Positions 8,395 to 18,345 are shown, counted from the first letter of the stretch. The stretch: 64,000 nt of DNA from Keguizhuia sedimenti (GCA_030715135.1 JAUYVH010000001.1:186001-250000); one strand, 5' to 3'. Notes: a model not told the origin generated them from the letters alone. A program made the numbers and translations.

Positions 8395-9132
8395 TTATTT
8401 CTTTTGCAGAAAGCGTAAGATTGCTTGCCGGGCGGCCGGTGCATTCAGCATCTCGCTGAAGTATTTGCTCTCTTCGGCAATGCGATCGTTGATCGCCGCC
8501 CTATCGGCCTCCTTCATCAACCCCTTGGTCAAGCGGAGCGAAGGTGCCGGCATGCTTGCCAGCCTTGCTGCCTGGGCATGCGCATAATGCAAGACATGTT
8601 CAGCCGGGAGTATCTTGTTGATCAAGCCCATTTCACGTGCTTCCTGCGCGTCGAAGACATCTCCTAATAACAATTTTTCCGCAGCGCGCCGGTAGCCGGC
8701 AATCCGGGGCACTAGCAGGGTCGATGCAAATTCCGGGCACAAACCCAATTGCGTAAACGGCATTCCGAAACGCGCATCCGCGGCTGCATAGACCAGATCG
8801 CAATGCAAGAGCATGGTAGTGCCTATGCCGATGGCCGGGCCGCACACTGCGGCTACTACCGGCTTGGCGGCATGACTAAGCTGCTGCATGAAATAAAAGA
8901 CCGGGCTATGCGGATACACCGGTGGATGATCGATGAAGTCCTGCAGGTCATTTCCGGCCGTGAATGCATCCTCCGTTCCGGCCAACAGGATGACACTGAT
9001 TTTTTCATCCTGCCCGGCATCATGCAATGCATCTGCCAGAGCCTGGTACATTGCAGCGGTGAGCGCATTTTTCTTTTCCGGCCGGTTCAGCTCAATCGTG
9101 CAAATGCCGTCTTCCTTGCGGGTCTGGATCAC
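8395..9132 (-). CDS. enoyl-CoA hydratase/isomerase family protein
   Basis: Crotonase-fold enzyme of 245 aa, expected to hydrate or isomerise enoyl-CoA in beta-oxidation. The oxyanion-hole segment AFTAGNDLQDF (~55-65) and AAVCGPAIGIGTTMLLHCDLVYAAADARFGMPF (~93-125) are typical. The position of the first catalytic Glu of classical hydratases holds Thr (IGTTMLLH) while the second region reads LGLCPEFAST, so isomerase-like or divergent activity is possible. Start is GTG with GGAG eight bases upstream. It is the last gene of the operon acyl-CoA dehydrogenase-fadN-fadA-this gene; its own C-terminus is complete. Confidence 0.88.
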   Translation of the reverse strand: MIQTRKEDGICTIELNRPEKKNALTAAMYQALADALHDAGQDEKISVILLAGTEDAFTAGNDLQDFIDHPPVYPHSPVFYFMQQLSHAAKPVVAAVCGPAIGIGTTMLLHCDLVYAAADARFGMPFTQLGLCPEFASTLLVPRIAGYRRAAEKLLLGDVFDAQEAREMGLINKILPAEHVLHYAHAQAARLASMPAPSLRLTKGLMKEADRAAINDRIAEESKYFSEMLNAPAARQAILRFLQKK

Positions 9133-9222
9133 TTTATGCTCTCCAATAAAAAAGCTGCATGCCGGACACCGGAATGCAGCTTCAAGTCAATCTTCAAATC
9201 GATCTTTAATCAATCTGCAAAT

Positions 9223-10419
9223 TTACATGCGCTCGAAAATACCGGCGGCTCCCATGCCGGTACCGACGCACATGGTTACCATGCCGTATTTCAGATTCTT
9301 GCGGCGCAACGCATGCACCGTGGTTGCTGATCGAATCGCGCCGGTCGCGCCTAGTGGATGACCCAGCGCGATCGCCCCGCCCATGGGATTGACCTTGGAC
9401 GGATCCAGTCCCAGATCCTGGATGACGGCCAGCGCCTGCGCGGCGAATGCTTCGTTCAGTTCGATCCAGTCGATCTGGTCCTGCGTTAATCCTGCGAGGC
9501 GCAGCGCTGCAGGTATCGCTTCTTTCGGGCCGATGCCCATGATTTCCGGCGGCACGCCGCGCACCGCAAAAGAAACAAAACGCGCGAGCGGCACCAAGTT
9601 GCATTGCCTGAGGATTTTTTCACTCACCAGGATCAGCGCACCCGCGCCATCGGAGGTCTGTGAACTGTTTCCGGCCGTGACCGTTCCGCGCGCTGCAAAC
9701 GCCGGCTTCAGCCTGCCCAGCACTTCCATATTGGTATCGCTGCGTGCACCCTCATCCTGAGAGACTGTGCGTGTCTTGACATCGACTTGGCCGGTTTCGA
9801 GATTCGGGAATTTTTCGACGACTTCAACCGGCGTCGTTTCATCATTGAATTCACCGGCCTGCTGGGCGGCAATCGCCTTTCGATGCGAATTCAGGGAAAA
9901 CTCGTCCTGTGCTTCGCGCGAGATTTTCCATTGCTGCACCACCTTTTCCGCGGTCAGCCCCATGCCATAAGCCATGCCAATGTTTTCGTCCTGCAAAGCC
10001 TTGATATTGAACGACGGATGATGCCCCATCATCGGCACCATGGACATCGATTCGGCTCCGGCAGCGATCATCACATCGGCTTCGCCGACACGGATGCGAT
10101 CGGCTGCCATGGCGACCGCAGTGAGGCCCGATGCGCAATAGCGGTTGACGGTAACGCCGCCGATCGAATTCGGCAAGCCGGCCAGCAGCGTGGCCATGCG
10201 TGCCATGTTGAATCCCTGTTCGGCTTCGGGAAACGAGCAGCCGACAATCACGTCCTCGATCAGCTTGGGATCGAGATTGGGCACCTGCGACACCGCAGAC
10301 TGCAGCACGCGCACCAGCAAGTCGTCCGGACGCACATGCCGCAACATGCCGCGCGGCGCCTTGCCGATAGGGGTGCGTGTCGCTGCGACGATATAGGCAT
10401 CCTGCAATTGTTTAGCCAT
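9223..10419 (-). CDS. fadA: acetyl-CoA acyltransferase (3-ketoacyl-CoA thiolase)
   Basis: Thiolase of 398 aa that cleaves 3-ketoacyl-CoA with CoA. The nucleophilic Cys lies in VNRYCASGLTAVAMAAD, the catalytic His in GGAIALGHPLGATGAIR, and the second Cys in MCVGTGMGAAGIFE at the C-terminus, so all three active-site residues are present. The ATG at 10419 has AGGAG eight bases upstream and gives the family N-terminus AKQLQDAYIVAATRTPIGK; the frame is open further up to 10470 but without support. It lies about 115 nt downstream of the FadN-type gene, and the two together make the last steps of fatty-acid degradation. Confidence 0.95.
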   Translation of the reverse strand: MAKQLQDAYIVAATRTPIGKAPRGMLRHVRPDDLLVRVLQSAVSQVPNLDPKLIEDVIVGCSFPEAEQGFNMARMATLLAGLPNSIGGVTVNRYCASGLTAVAMAADRIRVGEADVMIAAGAESMSMVPMMGHHPSFNIKALQDENIGMAYGMGLTAEKVVQQWKISREAQDEFSLNSHRKAIAAQQAGEFNDETTPVEVVEKFPNLETGQVDVKTRTVSQDEGARSDTNMEVLGRLKPAFAARGTVTAGNSSQTSDGAGALILVSEKILRQCNLVPLARFVSFAVRGVPPEIMGIGPKEAIPAALRLAGLTQDQIDWIELNEAFAAQALAVIQDLGLDPSKVNPMGGAIALGHPLGATGAIRSATTVHALRRKNLKYGMVTMCVGTGMGAAGIFERM

Positions 10420-10533
10420 ATTGGGCTCCTGGTATTTGCTTGTTGGCTCGGTTACGCGCTCCACGATCAACTGCGTGAAGCGTTCACCTTAAAGAATCGT
10501 TTACCGCTCATTCAACTACTCAATCTCAACTGC

Positions 10534-12927
10534 TCAATTTCGAACGGGCTTGCCGGTCTGCAGCAAGCCCATGATGCGTTCCTGCGTTTTCGGATTTTTC
10601 AGCAATTGCATGAATGCACGCCGTTCCAGATCCAGCAGCCATTGCTCATTGACCAGGCTGCCGGGCTCGACGTCCCCGCCGCACGCAATTTCCGCAATCA
10701 GCGTACCCAGCAGATAATCGTGCTGTGAAATGAAGCCGCCGTCGCGCATATTGACCAGTTGCGCCATGATGGTCGCCGTACCGGAACGCCCCTCGACCGG
10801 GGTCAGCGTCTGCATAGGCGGCCGATAGCCGGCATCGAACATGGCCCGCGCTTCCACCTTGGCCACATGCAGCAACTCATACGGATTGAAAACGATGACA
10901 TCCTTATCGGATAAGTAACCCATTTTCTGGGCATCCAGCGCCGACTTTGACACCACGGCCGTCGCCGCATTCATGTAATAGGATTTCAGGAACTGGAAGA
11001 TATCATTGCCCTTCGCATCGGCGGCGGCGCGCAAGGCGATTTCCTTCAGCCCGCCGCCTGCCGGCACCAGGCCTACGCCGACTTCGACCAGTCCGATATA
11101 GGATTCCATCGACGCCACACGCCGAGACGCGTGCATGAGCAGTTCGCAACCGCCGCCCAGCGCCAGGCCGGCCACCGCGGCGATCACGGGCACCTGCGCA
11201 TATTTCATCCGCTGATGCACGTTCTGCAAATTGGATATCATCGGCTCCAGCGCTTCCACGCCGCCAGACATGAACAAGGGCAGCATGGCCTGCAGGTCGG
11301 CACCGGCGGAAAATGCTCCACCCTGTGCGGCGTCCTCGTGCCAGATCACCAGTCCCTTGTAATTGCGTTCCGCTTCATCAATGGCCTTGTTCAAGCCATC
11401 GATCACGCCTGGGCCAATGGTATGCATCTTGGTCCTGAACGACAGGATCAACACTTCGTCGTTCTGATGCCATATGCGTACCGACTCGTCTTCAAAGACG
11501 GTGGCGCAGGATGCCTTCCGCGGGTCTTCACCGACCAGCGGTGCGCGGAACGCCTGCCGCTGATACACCGGCAAGTCCGAACGCGGCACGAAGGTTTTTC
11601 TGGATGGTGACCAGGATCCTGCTCCGGTATGCACGCCTTTATTTTCTGCCACAGGCCCAGTGAATACCCAATCCGGCAGCGCTGCATTCGACAGGGCTTT
11701 TCCGGCCTCGATATCGTCCCTGATCCATTGCTCTATCTGCTGCCAGCCAGCTGCCTGCCAGGTCTCGAACGGGCCCTGGTTCCAGCCAAAACCCCAGCGC
11801 ATCGCAAAGTCGACGTCACGCGCATTGTCGGCGATCGCCTCAAGATGCACGGCGCTGTAATGGAAGAGATTGCGCAATATCGCCCACAGGAATTGCGCTT
11901 GCGGATTGCTTGAATCATGCAAGGCTTTCATGCGTTTCGCAGGATCTTTTTCCTTCAGGACGCGCACAAGGAAGTCGTCAGCCTTGCCGCCGCCGGATAC
12001 ATAATCCATTTTTTCTGCATCGAGCCGCAGAATATCCTTGCCGACCTTTTTATAGAAACCGGCACCGGATTTTTGGCCCAGCATGCCTGCTTCAACCAGT
12101 TTAGCCAGTGCCAAAGGCGTCTGATACAGAGCGGCAAACGGATCACCGGGCAGCGTGTCCCGCATAGTCTTGATAACATGACCCATCGTATCCAGGCCGA
12201 CCACGTCGGCCGTGCGGAAGGTGCCGGACTTGGCCCGGCCCAGCTTGGTGCCGGTCAGGTCATCCACCACGTCGTAAGACAAACCGGATTTTTCGGCTTC
12301 GTGTATCGTCGCCAGCATGCTGAACATGCCGACGCGGTTGGCAATGAAGTTGGGCGTGTCGAATGCGCGCACCACGCCCTTGCCGAGCGTAGTGGCCAGG
12401 AATGCTTCGAGCCGGTCGAGCATTTCCGGCTGGGTTGCCGCAGTCGGGATAAGTTCCACCAGGTGCATGTAGCGCGGCGGATTAAAGAAGTGCACGCCGC
12501 AAAATCGCGCCTTCAGCTCGGCATCGAAACCCTGCGACAAAGCCGTGATCGATAGGCCCGAGGTATTGGACGCGAAGATCGCATGGGGCGCGATATGCGG
12601 CGCGACCTTCTTGTACAGATCATGCTTCCAGTCCATGCGCTCTGCAATTGCCTCGATGATCAGGTCGCATTCCTTCAAGCGCTCGAGATGATCTTCATAG
12701 TTGGCCGCTTCGATATATGCAGCATGATCGTTGTTGCCTAATGGAGCGGGATTGAGCTTTTTGAGGTTATCGACGGCGCGCAGCACGATGCCGTTTTTCT
12801 GGCCTTCCTGGCCGGGCAGATCGAAGAGCACAACCGGCACTTTCGCATTGACGCAATGGGCCGCAATCTGCGCACCCATCACGCCCGCGCCGAGCACCGC
12901 AACTTTCCTGACGATGAAATTTGCCAT
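10534..12927 (-). CDS. fadN: 3-hydroxyacyl-CoA dehydrogenase / enoyl-CoA hydratase fusion (FadN type)
   Basis: Bifunctional beta-oxidation enzyme of 797 aa with the dehydrogenase first and the crotonase domain last, the reverse of E. coli FadB and the same order as Bacillus FadN. Residues ~1-190 are an NAD-binding Rossmann fold (VAVLGAGVMGAQIAAHCVNA), followed by the 3HCDH C-terminal domains with HFFNPPRYMHLVEL. Residues ~480-700 carry the hydratase: GGAFSAGADLQAM for the oxyanion hole, GGGCELLMH and GLVEVGVGLVPAGGG for the two catalytic Glu positions. The start at 12927 fits AAGGAAA upstream; the open frame beyond it overlaps the preceding stop and is not supported. Gene order acyl-CoA dehydrogenase-fadN-fadA recalls the Bacillus fadNAE operon. 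Confidence 0.95.
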   Translation of the reverse strand: MANFIVRKVAVLGAGVMGAQIAAHCVNAKVPVVLFDLPGQEGQKNGIVLRAVDNLKKLNPAPLGNNDHAAYIEAANYEDHLERLKECDLIIEAIAERMDWKHDLYKKVAPHIAPHAIFASNTSGLSITALSQGFDAELKARFCGVHFFNPPRYMHLVELIPTAATQPEMLDRLEAFLATTLGKGVVRAFDTPNFIANRVGMFSMLATIHEAEKSGLSYDVVDDLTGTKLGRAKSGTFRTADVVGLDTMGHVIKTMRDTLPGDPFAALYQTPLALAKLVEAGMLGQKSGAGFYKKVGKDILRLDAEKMDYVSGGGKADDFLVRVLKEKDPAKRMKALHDSSNPQAQFLWAILRNLFHYSAVHLEAIADNARDVDFAMRWGFGWNQGPFETWQAAGWQQIEQWIRDDIEAGKALSNAALPDWVFTGPVAENKGVHTGAGSWSPSRKTFVPRSDLPVYQRQAFRAPLVGEDPRKASCATVFEDESVRIWHQNDEVLILSFRTKMHTIGPGVIDGLNKAIDEAERNYKGLVIWHEDAAQGGAFSAGADLQAMLPLFMSGGVEALEPMISNLQNVHQRMKYAQVPVIAAVAGLALGGGCELLMHASRRVASMESYIGLVEVGVGLVPAGGGLKEIALRAAADAKGNDIFQFLKSYYMNAATAVVSKSALDAQKMGYLSDKDVIVFNPYELLHVAKVEARAMFDAGYRPPMQTLTPVEGRSGTATIMAQLVNMRDGGFISQHDYLLGTLIAEIACGGDVEPGSLVNEQWLLDLERRAFMQLLKNPKTQERIMGLLQTGKPVRN

Positions 12928-12984
12928 GAGGCGTTTCCTTATATCGTTGGCTCTCGCTTCCGCATAATCCGCGGAAACGGGCAT

Positions 12985-14775
12985 TTAAAACAGTTCCGCT
13001 TCGAGCTCCATCAATGGTGCCGCACCGGAGCGTGCCTGGCGAATCAGCATGGCGGTTTCCGGCAGCAAACGCGCGAAATAAAAACGAGCGGTCGCCAGCT
13101 TGGATATATAAAACTTGTCGCCGTTACCTTGCTTTTCCAGCGCAATCTTCGCCATGCGCGCAAAGAAATAGGCATAAACCAGATGACCGAGCACGCGCAG
13201 ATAGGGAACCGCAGCAGCGCCGACTTCGTCGGGGTTCTTCATCGCTTTCATGCCGATCTCCATGGTCAGCTTCGTGACCTTCTCTGCCAGATCCGCGAGC
13301 GGTGTAATGAATTCCGACATCGTTTCGTCCAGTCCGTTCTCCTCGATGAAGGACTGGATCTGCGCACCGAACTTGCGCAGCCTAGCTCCATTGTCCGTCA
13401 GGACTTTGCGGCCCAACAGGTCGAGAGACTGCACGGTATTTGTGCCTTCGTAAATCATGTTGATGCGCGCATCGCGCACATATTGCTCCATGCCCCATTC
13501 GGCAATGAAGCCGTGGCCGCCGTATACCTGCATCGCTTCAGATGTGGCAATCCATCCGTTATCCGTCATGAATGCTTTCACGATAGGCGTCAGCAATGCC
13601 ACCTGATCTTCCGCGTCCTTGCGTACCGCCTCATCCGGATGCTTCAACTCCTTGTCGATCTGTAGCGCGACATAGGCGCTGAATGCGCGCCCGCCTTCGG
13701 CATAGGCTTTCGCCGTCAACAGCATGCGCCGCACGTCCGGATGTACGATGATGGGATCGGCAGGCTTGTCCGGCGCCTTGGGGCCGGAGAGACTGCGCAT
13801 CTGCAGTCGGTCCTTTGCGTAGGCAAGCGCATTCTGATAGGCGACCTCGGTCAAGCCCAGCGATTGCATGCCGACGCCCAGGCGCGCGGCATTCATCATG
13901 ACGAACATTGCATTCAGACCCTTGTTCGGTTCGCCGATCAGCCAGCCGGTCGCCCCGTCGATATTCATCTGGCAAGTCGAATTGCCGTGGATGCCCATTT
14001 TTTCTTCGAGCGCGCCGCAGAAAATCGGATTGCGTTCGCCCAGTGTGCCGTCCGGCCTGGGAAGATATTTAGGAACCAGGAACAGTGAAATACCCTTGGT
14101 TCCCGGCGGCGCGTCCGGCAACCTTGCCAAAACAAGATGCACGATGTTCGACGACATTTCATGCTCGCCTGCGGAGATGAAAATTTTGCCGCCGGTGATC
14201 CTGTAGGTACCGTCAGGCTGCGGTTCTGCCTTGGTGCGCAACATGCCCAGGTCCGTGCCGGAATGCGGCTCGGTGAGGCACATGGTGCCGGTCCATTCGC
14301 CGGACACCAGCTTGGGCAGATACAACTCTTTCTGTTCCGGAGTGCCGTGCGCGTGCAAACATTCATACGCGCCGTGCGACAGGCCGGGATACATGGTCCA
14401 TGCCTGGTTCGCCGCGTTGAGCATTTCATAGAGCGCATTGTTCACTACCAGCGGCAAACCCTGGCCGCCGTATTCCGGATCGGCCGAGAGCGACGGCCAG
14501 CCGGCATCGACATACTGCTTGTATGCTTCATGGAAGCCCTTTGGAGTTTTCACGGTATGCGTCTGCGCATCCAGATGGCAGCCCTCGCGGTCGCCGGTAT
14601 GGTTCAGGGGAAACAGGATGTCGGATGCAAACTTGCCACCCTCTTCCAGTACCTGGTCAATGATGGCGGCATCGATATCCGCATGCGGCGGCAGCTGCTT
14701 GAGTTCGTCTTCCACGTGCAGCAGTTCATGCAACACGAACTGCATGTCGCGAAGCGGAGCGGTGTATTGACCCAT
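12985..14775 (-). CDS. acyl-CoA dehydrogenase (long form with C-terminal extension)
   Basis: FAD enzyme of 596 aa that makes the first double bond in acyl-CoA. It has the acyl-CoA dehydrogenase N-terminal, middle and C-terminal domains: MCLTEPHSGTDLGMLRTKAEP (flavin/substrate loop), ITGGKIFISAGEHEM, and QVYGGHGFIAEWGMEQYVRDARINMIYEGTN, the family signature containing the catalytic Glu. The last ~130 residues are the extra helical domain of the 580-600 aa subfamily. The start has a perfect AGGAGG at 7 nt. It is the first gene of the operon with fadN, fadA and the hydratase; the electrons would go to ETF, which is not encoded here. Confidence 0.95.
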   Translation of the reverse strand: MGQYTAPLRDMQFVLHELLHVEDELKQLPPHADIDAAIIDQVLEEGGKFASDILFPLNHTGDREGCHLDAQTHTVKTPKGFHEAYKQYVDAGWPSLSADPEYGGQGLPLVVNNALYEMLNAANQAWTMYPGLSHGAYECLHAHGTPEQKELYLPKLVSGEWTGTMCLTEPHSGTDLGMLRTKAEPQPDGTYRITGGKIFISAGEHEMSSNIVHLVLARLPDAPPGTKGISLFLVPKYLPRPDGTLGERNPIFCGALEEKMGIHGNSTCQMNIDGATGWLIGEPNKGLNAMFVMMNAARLGVGMQSLGLTEVAYQNALAYAKDRLQMRSLSGPKAPDKPADPIIVHPDVRRMLLTAKAYAEGGRAFSAYVALQIDKELKHPDEAVRKDAEDQVALLTPIVKAFMTDNGWIATSEAMQVYGGHGFIAEWGMEQYVRDARINMIYEGTNTVQSLDLLGRKVLTDNGARLRKFGAQIQSFIEENGLDETMSEFITPLADLAEKVTKLTMEIGMKAMKNPDEVGAAAVPYLRVLGHLVYAYFFARMAKIALEKQGNGDKFYISKLATARFYFARLLPETAMLIRQARSGAAPLMELEAELF

Positions 14776-15114
14776 GGTTTCCTCCTGGTAGCTAGGCCGT
14801 TGACGCTGATATTCTCAAGGCAAGGTGGAAAACATGCGGTGCCGCCCTGGAATATTGTTGTTCTTTGGCGAAGTGCCGTTCTTGCGTGGCGCGACAGGCA
14901 TTGATGCGCACTCCATTGTCAATGTCCATTCAGCTTGCCATTGCGTCTTGATTTTAGACTTGGCTTTGACATGGAAAACAGTTTGCATGTGCCTTTGGTG
15001 GAGCCCTGCAAATCAACTGCGAACGATCGTACTATTGAACAGCTTTCCGTAAAAGTCAAACGGTATTCGCCCTTGCAACCACACCGCGATTGCGGGTAAT
15101 CAAGCACTGCGCTC
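14776..15114. other. intergenic between hslR and the beta-oxidation operon
   Basis: No coding region recognised. It must hold the promoter of the acyl-CoA dehydrogenase operon. No regulator gene (such as a TetR-type FadR) is present here. Confidence 0.5.
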
Positions 15115-15495
15115 TCACGACTGAGACCGGTCCAGTACGCGCCGGTCCCGCTTGGTCGGCCGGCCCTTGATGGCGGCGCTCGGCTCATGAAAATATTTAC
15201 GCTTTTCGGACTCCTGCTGGCGCCGCCGCACGCTTTCTTCCGTTTCCATGTATAGCGTTTGTGCGATCGTCGCCGATCCGCGTTGTTCGGACAGCGCCCT
15301 CACCAACACCTGCCATTCAGTCGATCCATTGTCGATCTCCAGGATGTCGCCTTCCTTCACGTTGCGCGACGGTTTGGTACGCTCTTTGTTGAGCTTGACC
15401 TTGCCGCTTTCCACCGCAGCCGTTGCGAGCGACCGGGTCTTGAAAAAACGTGCGGCCCACAGCCATTTGTCTATGCGTACTGCATCGGTCGACAT
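15115..15495 (-). CDS. hslR: heat-shock protein 15, S4-domain RNA-binding protein
   Basis: 126-aa S4-domain protein. Residues ~5-65 are the S4 fold: VRIDKWLWAARFFKTRSLAT, AVESGKVKLNKERTKPSRNV and GDILEID. The basic tail (ESVRRRQQESEKRKYF and KGRPTKRDRRVLDR) is typical of Hsp15. E. coli Hsp15 binds 50S subunits that carry a stuck nascent chain and helps recycle them. The ATG at 15495 has GAAGGAAG upstream and matches the family start; eleven further open codons upstream are unlikely to be used. It is a single gene. Confidence 0.93.
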   Translation of the reverse strand: MSTDAVRIDKWLWAARFFKTRSLATAAVESGKVKLNKERTKPSRNVKEGDILEIDNGSTEWQVLVRALSEQRGSATIAQTLYMETEESVRRRQQESEKRKYFHEPSAAIKGRPTKRDRRVLDRSQS

Positions 15496-15574
15496 GTTCA
15501 CTTCCTTCTTGTTTCCATACTTCTGCATTGTTTTGGCAGCCGTCCGGACCGATTGTTCCCGTTATCGCCGCCCA

Positions 15575-16741
15575 TCATTCGACGTAACGCCCCCAAGTCA
15601 GCATGCGCAGAACACTTTTATACAGCATATAAGCAAACCCATACCAGGCGCGCCGGTACCAGGGCGTATTGGCAAATTCTTCCAGCCTGATTTCAACGCC
15701 TTCGTTGATGCCATCCTCGATATGCCTGCGCAAGGCTTCGGCAAAGCCAGCGTCTTTCACAACGATATTGGCTTCCTGATTGACGAACAGGCTAAAGCCG
15801 TCATAGTTGCTCGATCCGACAGTCGCCCAGTCATCATCCACGACTCCGACCTTGCCGTGCAACTGGGTCTTGCGGTATTCCACGATACGCACACCAGCGG
15901 CCAGCAACTTGGGATAAAAGGACTGCGCCACTGCATCCTGCAAGCGGTACTGTCCGACACCGAGCAGAAGCGTTACCTGCACCCCGCGCGAGGCCGCGGA
16001 GGCAAGCGCATCGCGCAGCTTGCGTCCCGGCGCGAAATAAGGATTGGCGAGCCAGGCACTTTTCCTTGCGCGCCCAAGGGCTTGCAGATAGGAGCGCTGT
16101 ATCGTGCGCCGGTTGCGCAGGTTGTCCCGGATCACCAGCGCCGCCAGAGCCGGTGTATCGGTCGCGGCTATGCGACTGGCGCGCGCGCTTTTGAATCGTT
16201 GCCAGCGCGCCTTCAGGTTTGTGTTGTGCAGGCGCGCCCACTGGATCTCGATTTCACGATGAATGGCCGCAACGAGCGTGCCCTCGATTTTCACCGCAAA
16301 ATCCCAGCGCGGCGCAGGCAGGATCACATTCGGATTATCGTCCGAGCGAAAATCATTGTTGATGTTCAAACCGCCCAGAAAAGCCAGCTTCCGGTCTACC
16401 ACGCACATTTTCCGGTGCGTGCGGACTACGCCGCGCTTGAACCAGGGATTGAAGCTGCAATGCTTTGCGCCTGCCGCTGCCAGTTCCCGTGTGAGCCGCT
16501 TGGACACGGCACTGCCGGTGCCGACCCAGTCCGTAATCAAGCGTACATCAATACCGCGTTGCGCCGCCCGCTCCAGCGCCGCCTTGATGTCTTCCCCGGT
16601 TTCATCCAGCGCAAAGATATAGGTTTCCAGCCAGATCTCCTCCTGCGCCTGATCGAAGGCGACGATCAGCTCCGGAAAATATTCCATTCCGCTGTTCAGG
16701 AGCTTGATGTAATTGTCTGAGGTGAAAGTGACCGTGCGCAT
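15575..16741 (-). CDS. clsB: cardiolipin synthase B-like phospholipase D family protein
   Basis: 388-aa member of the phospholipase D superfamily with two HKD motifs: HRKMCVVDRKLAFLGGLN (~131-148) and HGKVGVVDDDWATVGSSNYD (~298-317). Both have the catalytic His-Lys-Asp set. Length and lack of N-terminal membrane helices point to ClsB (YbhO) rather than ClsA. ClsB makes cardiolipin from phosphatidylglycerol, with phosphatidylethanolamine as an alternative substrate. The gene follows the ybhP-like gene in the same direction, as in E. coli ybhP-clsB, which supports the assignment. Confidence 0.92.
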   Translation of the reverse strand: MRTVTFTSDNYIKLLNSGMEYFPELIVAFDQAQEEIWLETYIFALDETGEDIKAALERAAQRGIDVRLITDWVGTGSAVSKRLTRELAAAGAKHCSFNPWFKRGVVRTHRKMCVVDRKLAFLGGLNINNDFRSDDNPNVILPAPRWDFAVKIEGTLVAAIHREIEIQWARLHNTNLKARWQRFKSARASRIAATDTPALAALVIRDNLRNRRTIQRSYLQALGRARKSAWLANPYFAPGRKLRDALASAASRGVQVTLLLGVGQYRLQDAVAQSFYPKLLAAGVRIVEYRKTQLHGKVGVVDDDWATVGSSNYDGFSLFVNQEANIVVKDAGFAEALRRHIEDGINEGVEIRLEEFANTPWYRRAWYGFAYMLYKSVLRMLTWGRYVE

Positions 16742-16854
16742 GGTTATCGATAAGGCTGAAGATTGCTTAAATCAAACTGCATCCGGCATCGAGTGACGGC
16801 GTTTCGTGGTGGCGTGCACTTGGAACATGGCAAGAATCCGCCGCGCCATATAAT

Positions 16855-17646
16855 TCATTTCAGCTGCAAGCTTGCCACGATGGGCGCATGGTCGGAAAGC
16901 TTTGCCCACATGACGCCATGCAGAACCTGCGCGCTTTCGATCTTGAAGCCTCGCACATAAACGCGATCCAGCTGCAACAGCGGAAGCGCTGCCGGGAAGG
17001 TGCGCGCAGGCTGCACTTTTACACCACGGCCGCTGATGCGCCGCAGATAGGTGCCGAATCCGCGCCGCGACAGATTCTCGTCGAATACTTCCGTCACGCC
17101 CAGGTTCTCGCGCAGGATATCGCTCAACTGATTGCCCCAGTCATTGAAGTCGCCTGCAATGATCACCGGTGCATTGTCATGCGCCGAATTCGATACCGCA
17201 TCAATCAGCGCTTCGGTCTGCCGTTTTCTGCTTCCCGCGAACAAGCCGAGATGCACGACATAGCAATGAATCTGGGTTCCCTCGACCTCGACTACGCAAT
17301 GCAGGATGCCGCGCTGCTCGTAGGCATGGTCGGAGATATCGCGGTTCTGCGAAGAAGCAATCGGATAATTGCTCAGGAGAGCGTTGCCATGATGGCCGTG
17401 GTCGTACACCGCATTCATGCCATAGACGCAATGCTTGTCTCCGGCAAGAAATTCATGCTGGCTCTGGAGCGGCCAGTGCGTCGCATGCCGCAGGGCAAGC
17501 AAATCATGACGCCCCTGGACTTCCTGAAGAAAGACGATGTCGGCACTCATTGAACTCAAAGCCTGCTTGAGTGCATGAATACGCGGGCGGCTGCCAAATG
17601 ATGAGACTCCCTTATGAATATTGTAAGTAGCGATGCGTATTCTCAT
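16855..17646 (-). CDS. ybhP: endonuclease/exonuclease/phosphatase family protein (YbhP-like)
   Basis: 263-aa EEP-fold metal-dependent phosphoesterase. Motifs: RIATYNIHKGVSSFG (Asn), DIVFLQEVQG (Glu, metal ligand), IIAGDFNDWGNQLS (Asp and Asn of the active site) and SDHAPIVASL (catalytic Asp-His) at the C-terminus; all key residues are present. No signal peptide. It precedes clsB by 113 nt on the same strand, the arrangement of E. coli ybhP-clsB, so a lipid-related substrate is possible but unproven. Confidence 0.9.
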   Translation of the reverse strand: MRIRIATYNIHKGVSSFGSRPRIHALKQALSSMSADIVFLQEVQGRHDLLALRHATHWPLQSQHEFLAGDKHCVYGMNAVYDHGHHGNALLSNYPIASSQNRDISDHAYEQRGILHCVVEVEGTQIHCYVVHLGLFAGSRKRQTEALIDAVSNSAHDNAPVIIAGDFNDWGNQLSDILRENLGVTEVFDENLSRRGFGTYLRRISGRGVKVQPARTFPAALPLLQLDRVYVRGFKIESAQVLHGVMWAKLSDHAPIVASLQLK

Positions 17647-17690
17647 GAATGTTCAGTTTAGATGCGCTGCTGCTAATTGTAATGAGGTAA

Positions 17691-18194
17691 TCAGGTCAGA
17701 TGCCGGGGCAATTGCAAAATCGCTTCGGCGTTCGATGCGGAAAAACATTTGTCCGCCGCCTCGCGGTAAGGCAGCCACATATGCCGCAAGTGCTCGCGCG
17801 GCGACAAGGTGACCGGGATGCCGGCCGGAACCAGCAATCCGAATACATGCTCGGTATTGCGCGTCACTCCTGGAGCATAACGATGGCGCCACACCGGATA
17901 AATTTCATAGACATTCTGCACATGCCAATCCTGAAGGTTTGCGCGCGGTAACATGCTATCTGCATCCTCACTCAGGGCCTTGGCATGCGCCGACCCGCCT
18001 TCTATGCGAATACCGGTTTCTTCCCATACTTCGCGAATGGCCGTTTCAAACAAAGGCTCATCCGCATTATCCTTTGAACCGGTAACGGATTGCCAATAAT
18101 TAGCCTTGTCTGCGCGCTCGATCAATAATACGTCCAGATCGCTCGTATAAATGACTACCAGTACGGATTCGGGGATCTTATAAGTTTTATTCAT
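17691..18194 (-). CDS. nudB: dihydroneopterin triphosphate diphosphatase (Nudix)
   Basis: 167-aa Nudix hydrolase of the folate pathway that removes pyrophosphate from dihydroneopterin triphosphate. The N-terminus KIPESVLVVIYTSDLDVLLIERADK and YWQSVTGSKDN are characteristic of NudB, and the Nudix box ends in REVWEETGI with all Glu ligands. The start at 18194 aligns with the E. coli protein; the open frame up to 18296 is not supported. It lies just downstream of aspS on the same strand as in E. coli and Burkholderiales, though an intervening terminator suggests partial independence. Confidence 0.93.
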   Translation of the reverse strand: MNKTYKIPESVLVVIYTSDLDVLLIERADKANYWQSVTGSKDNADEPLFETAIREVWEETGIRIEGGSAHAKALSEDADSMLPRANLQDWHVQNVYEIYPVWRHRYAPGVTRNTEHVFGLLVPAGIPVTLSPREHLRHMWLPYREAADKCFSASNAEAILQLPRHLT

Positions 18195-18299
18195 ATTGGA
18201 TGGTGGCCCAGCATACGTCGGCCGCTGATCTTTCCGCCTAATAATTTCCTGGGCATAAATACCGCCTTCAGGACAAAGTTTATCGCAAAAGACCAAGAA

Positions 18300-18325
18300 A
18301 AAAGGCGCGAAACTTCGCGCCTTTT
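18300..18325 (-). terminator. terminator of aspS
   Basis: An 11-bp stem (AAAAGGCGCGA paired with TCGCGCCTTTT) with a 4-nt loop, followed on the minus strand by TTTTTTCTT. It begins about 20 nt past the aspS stop. The A/T-rich arms could also work on the plus strand, but no plus-strand gene ends here. Confidence 0.9.
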
Positions 18326-18345
18326 AAAATGAGAAACATTTGGAA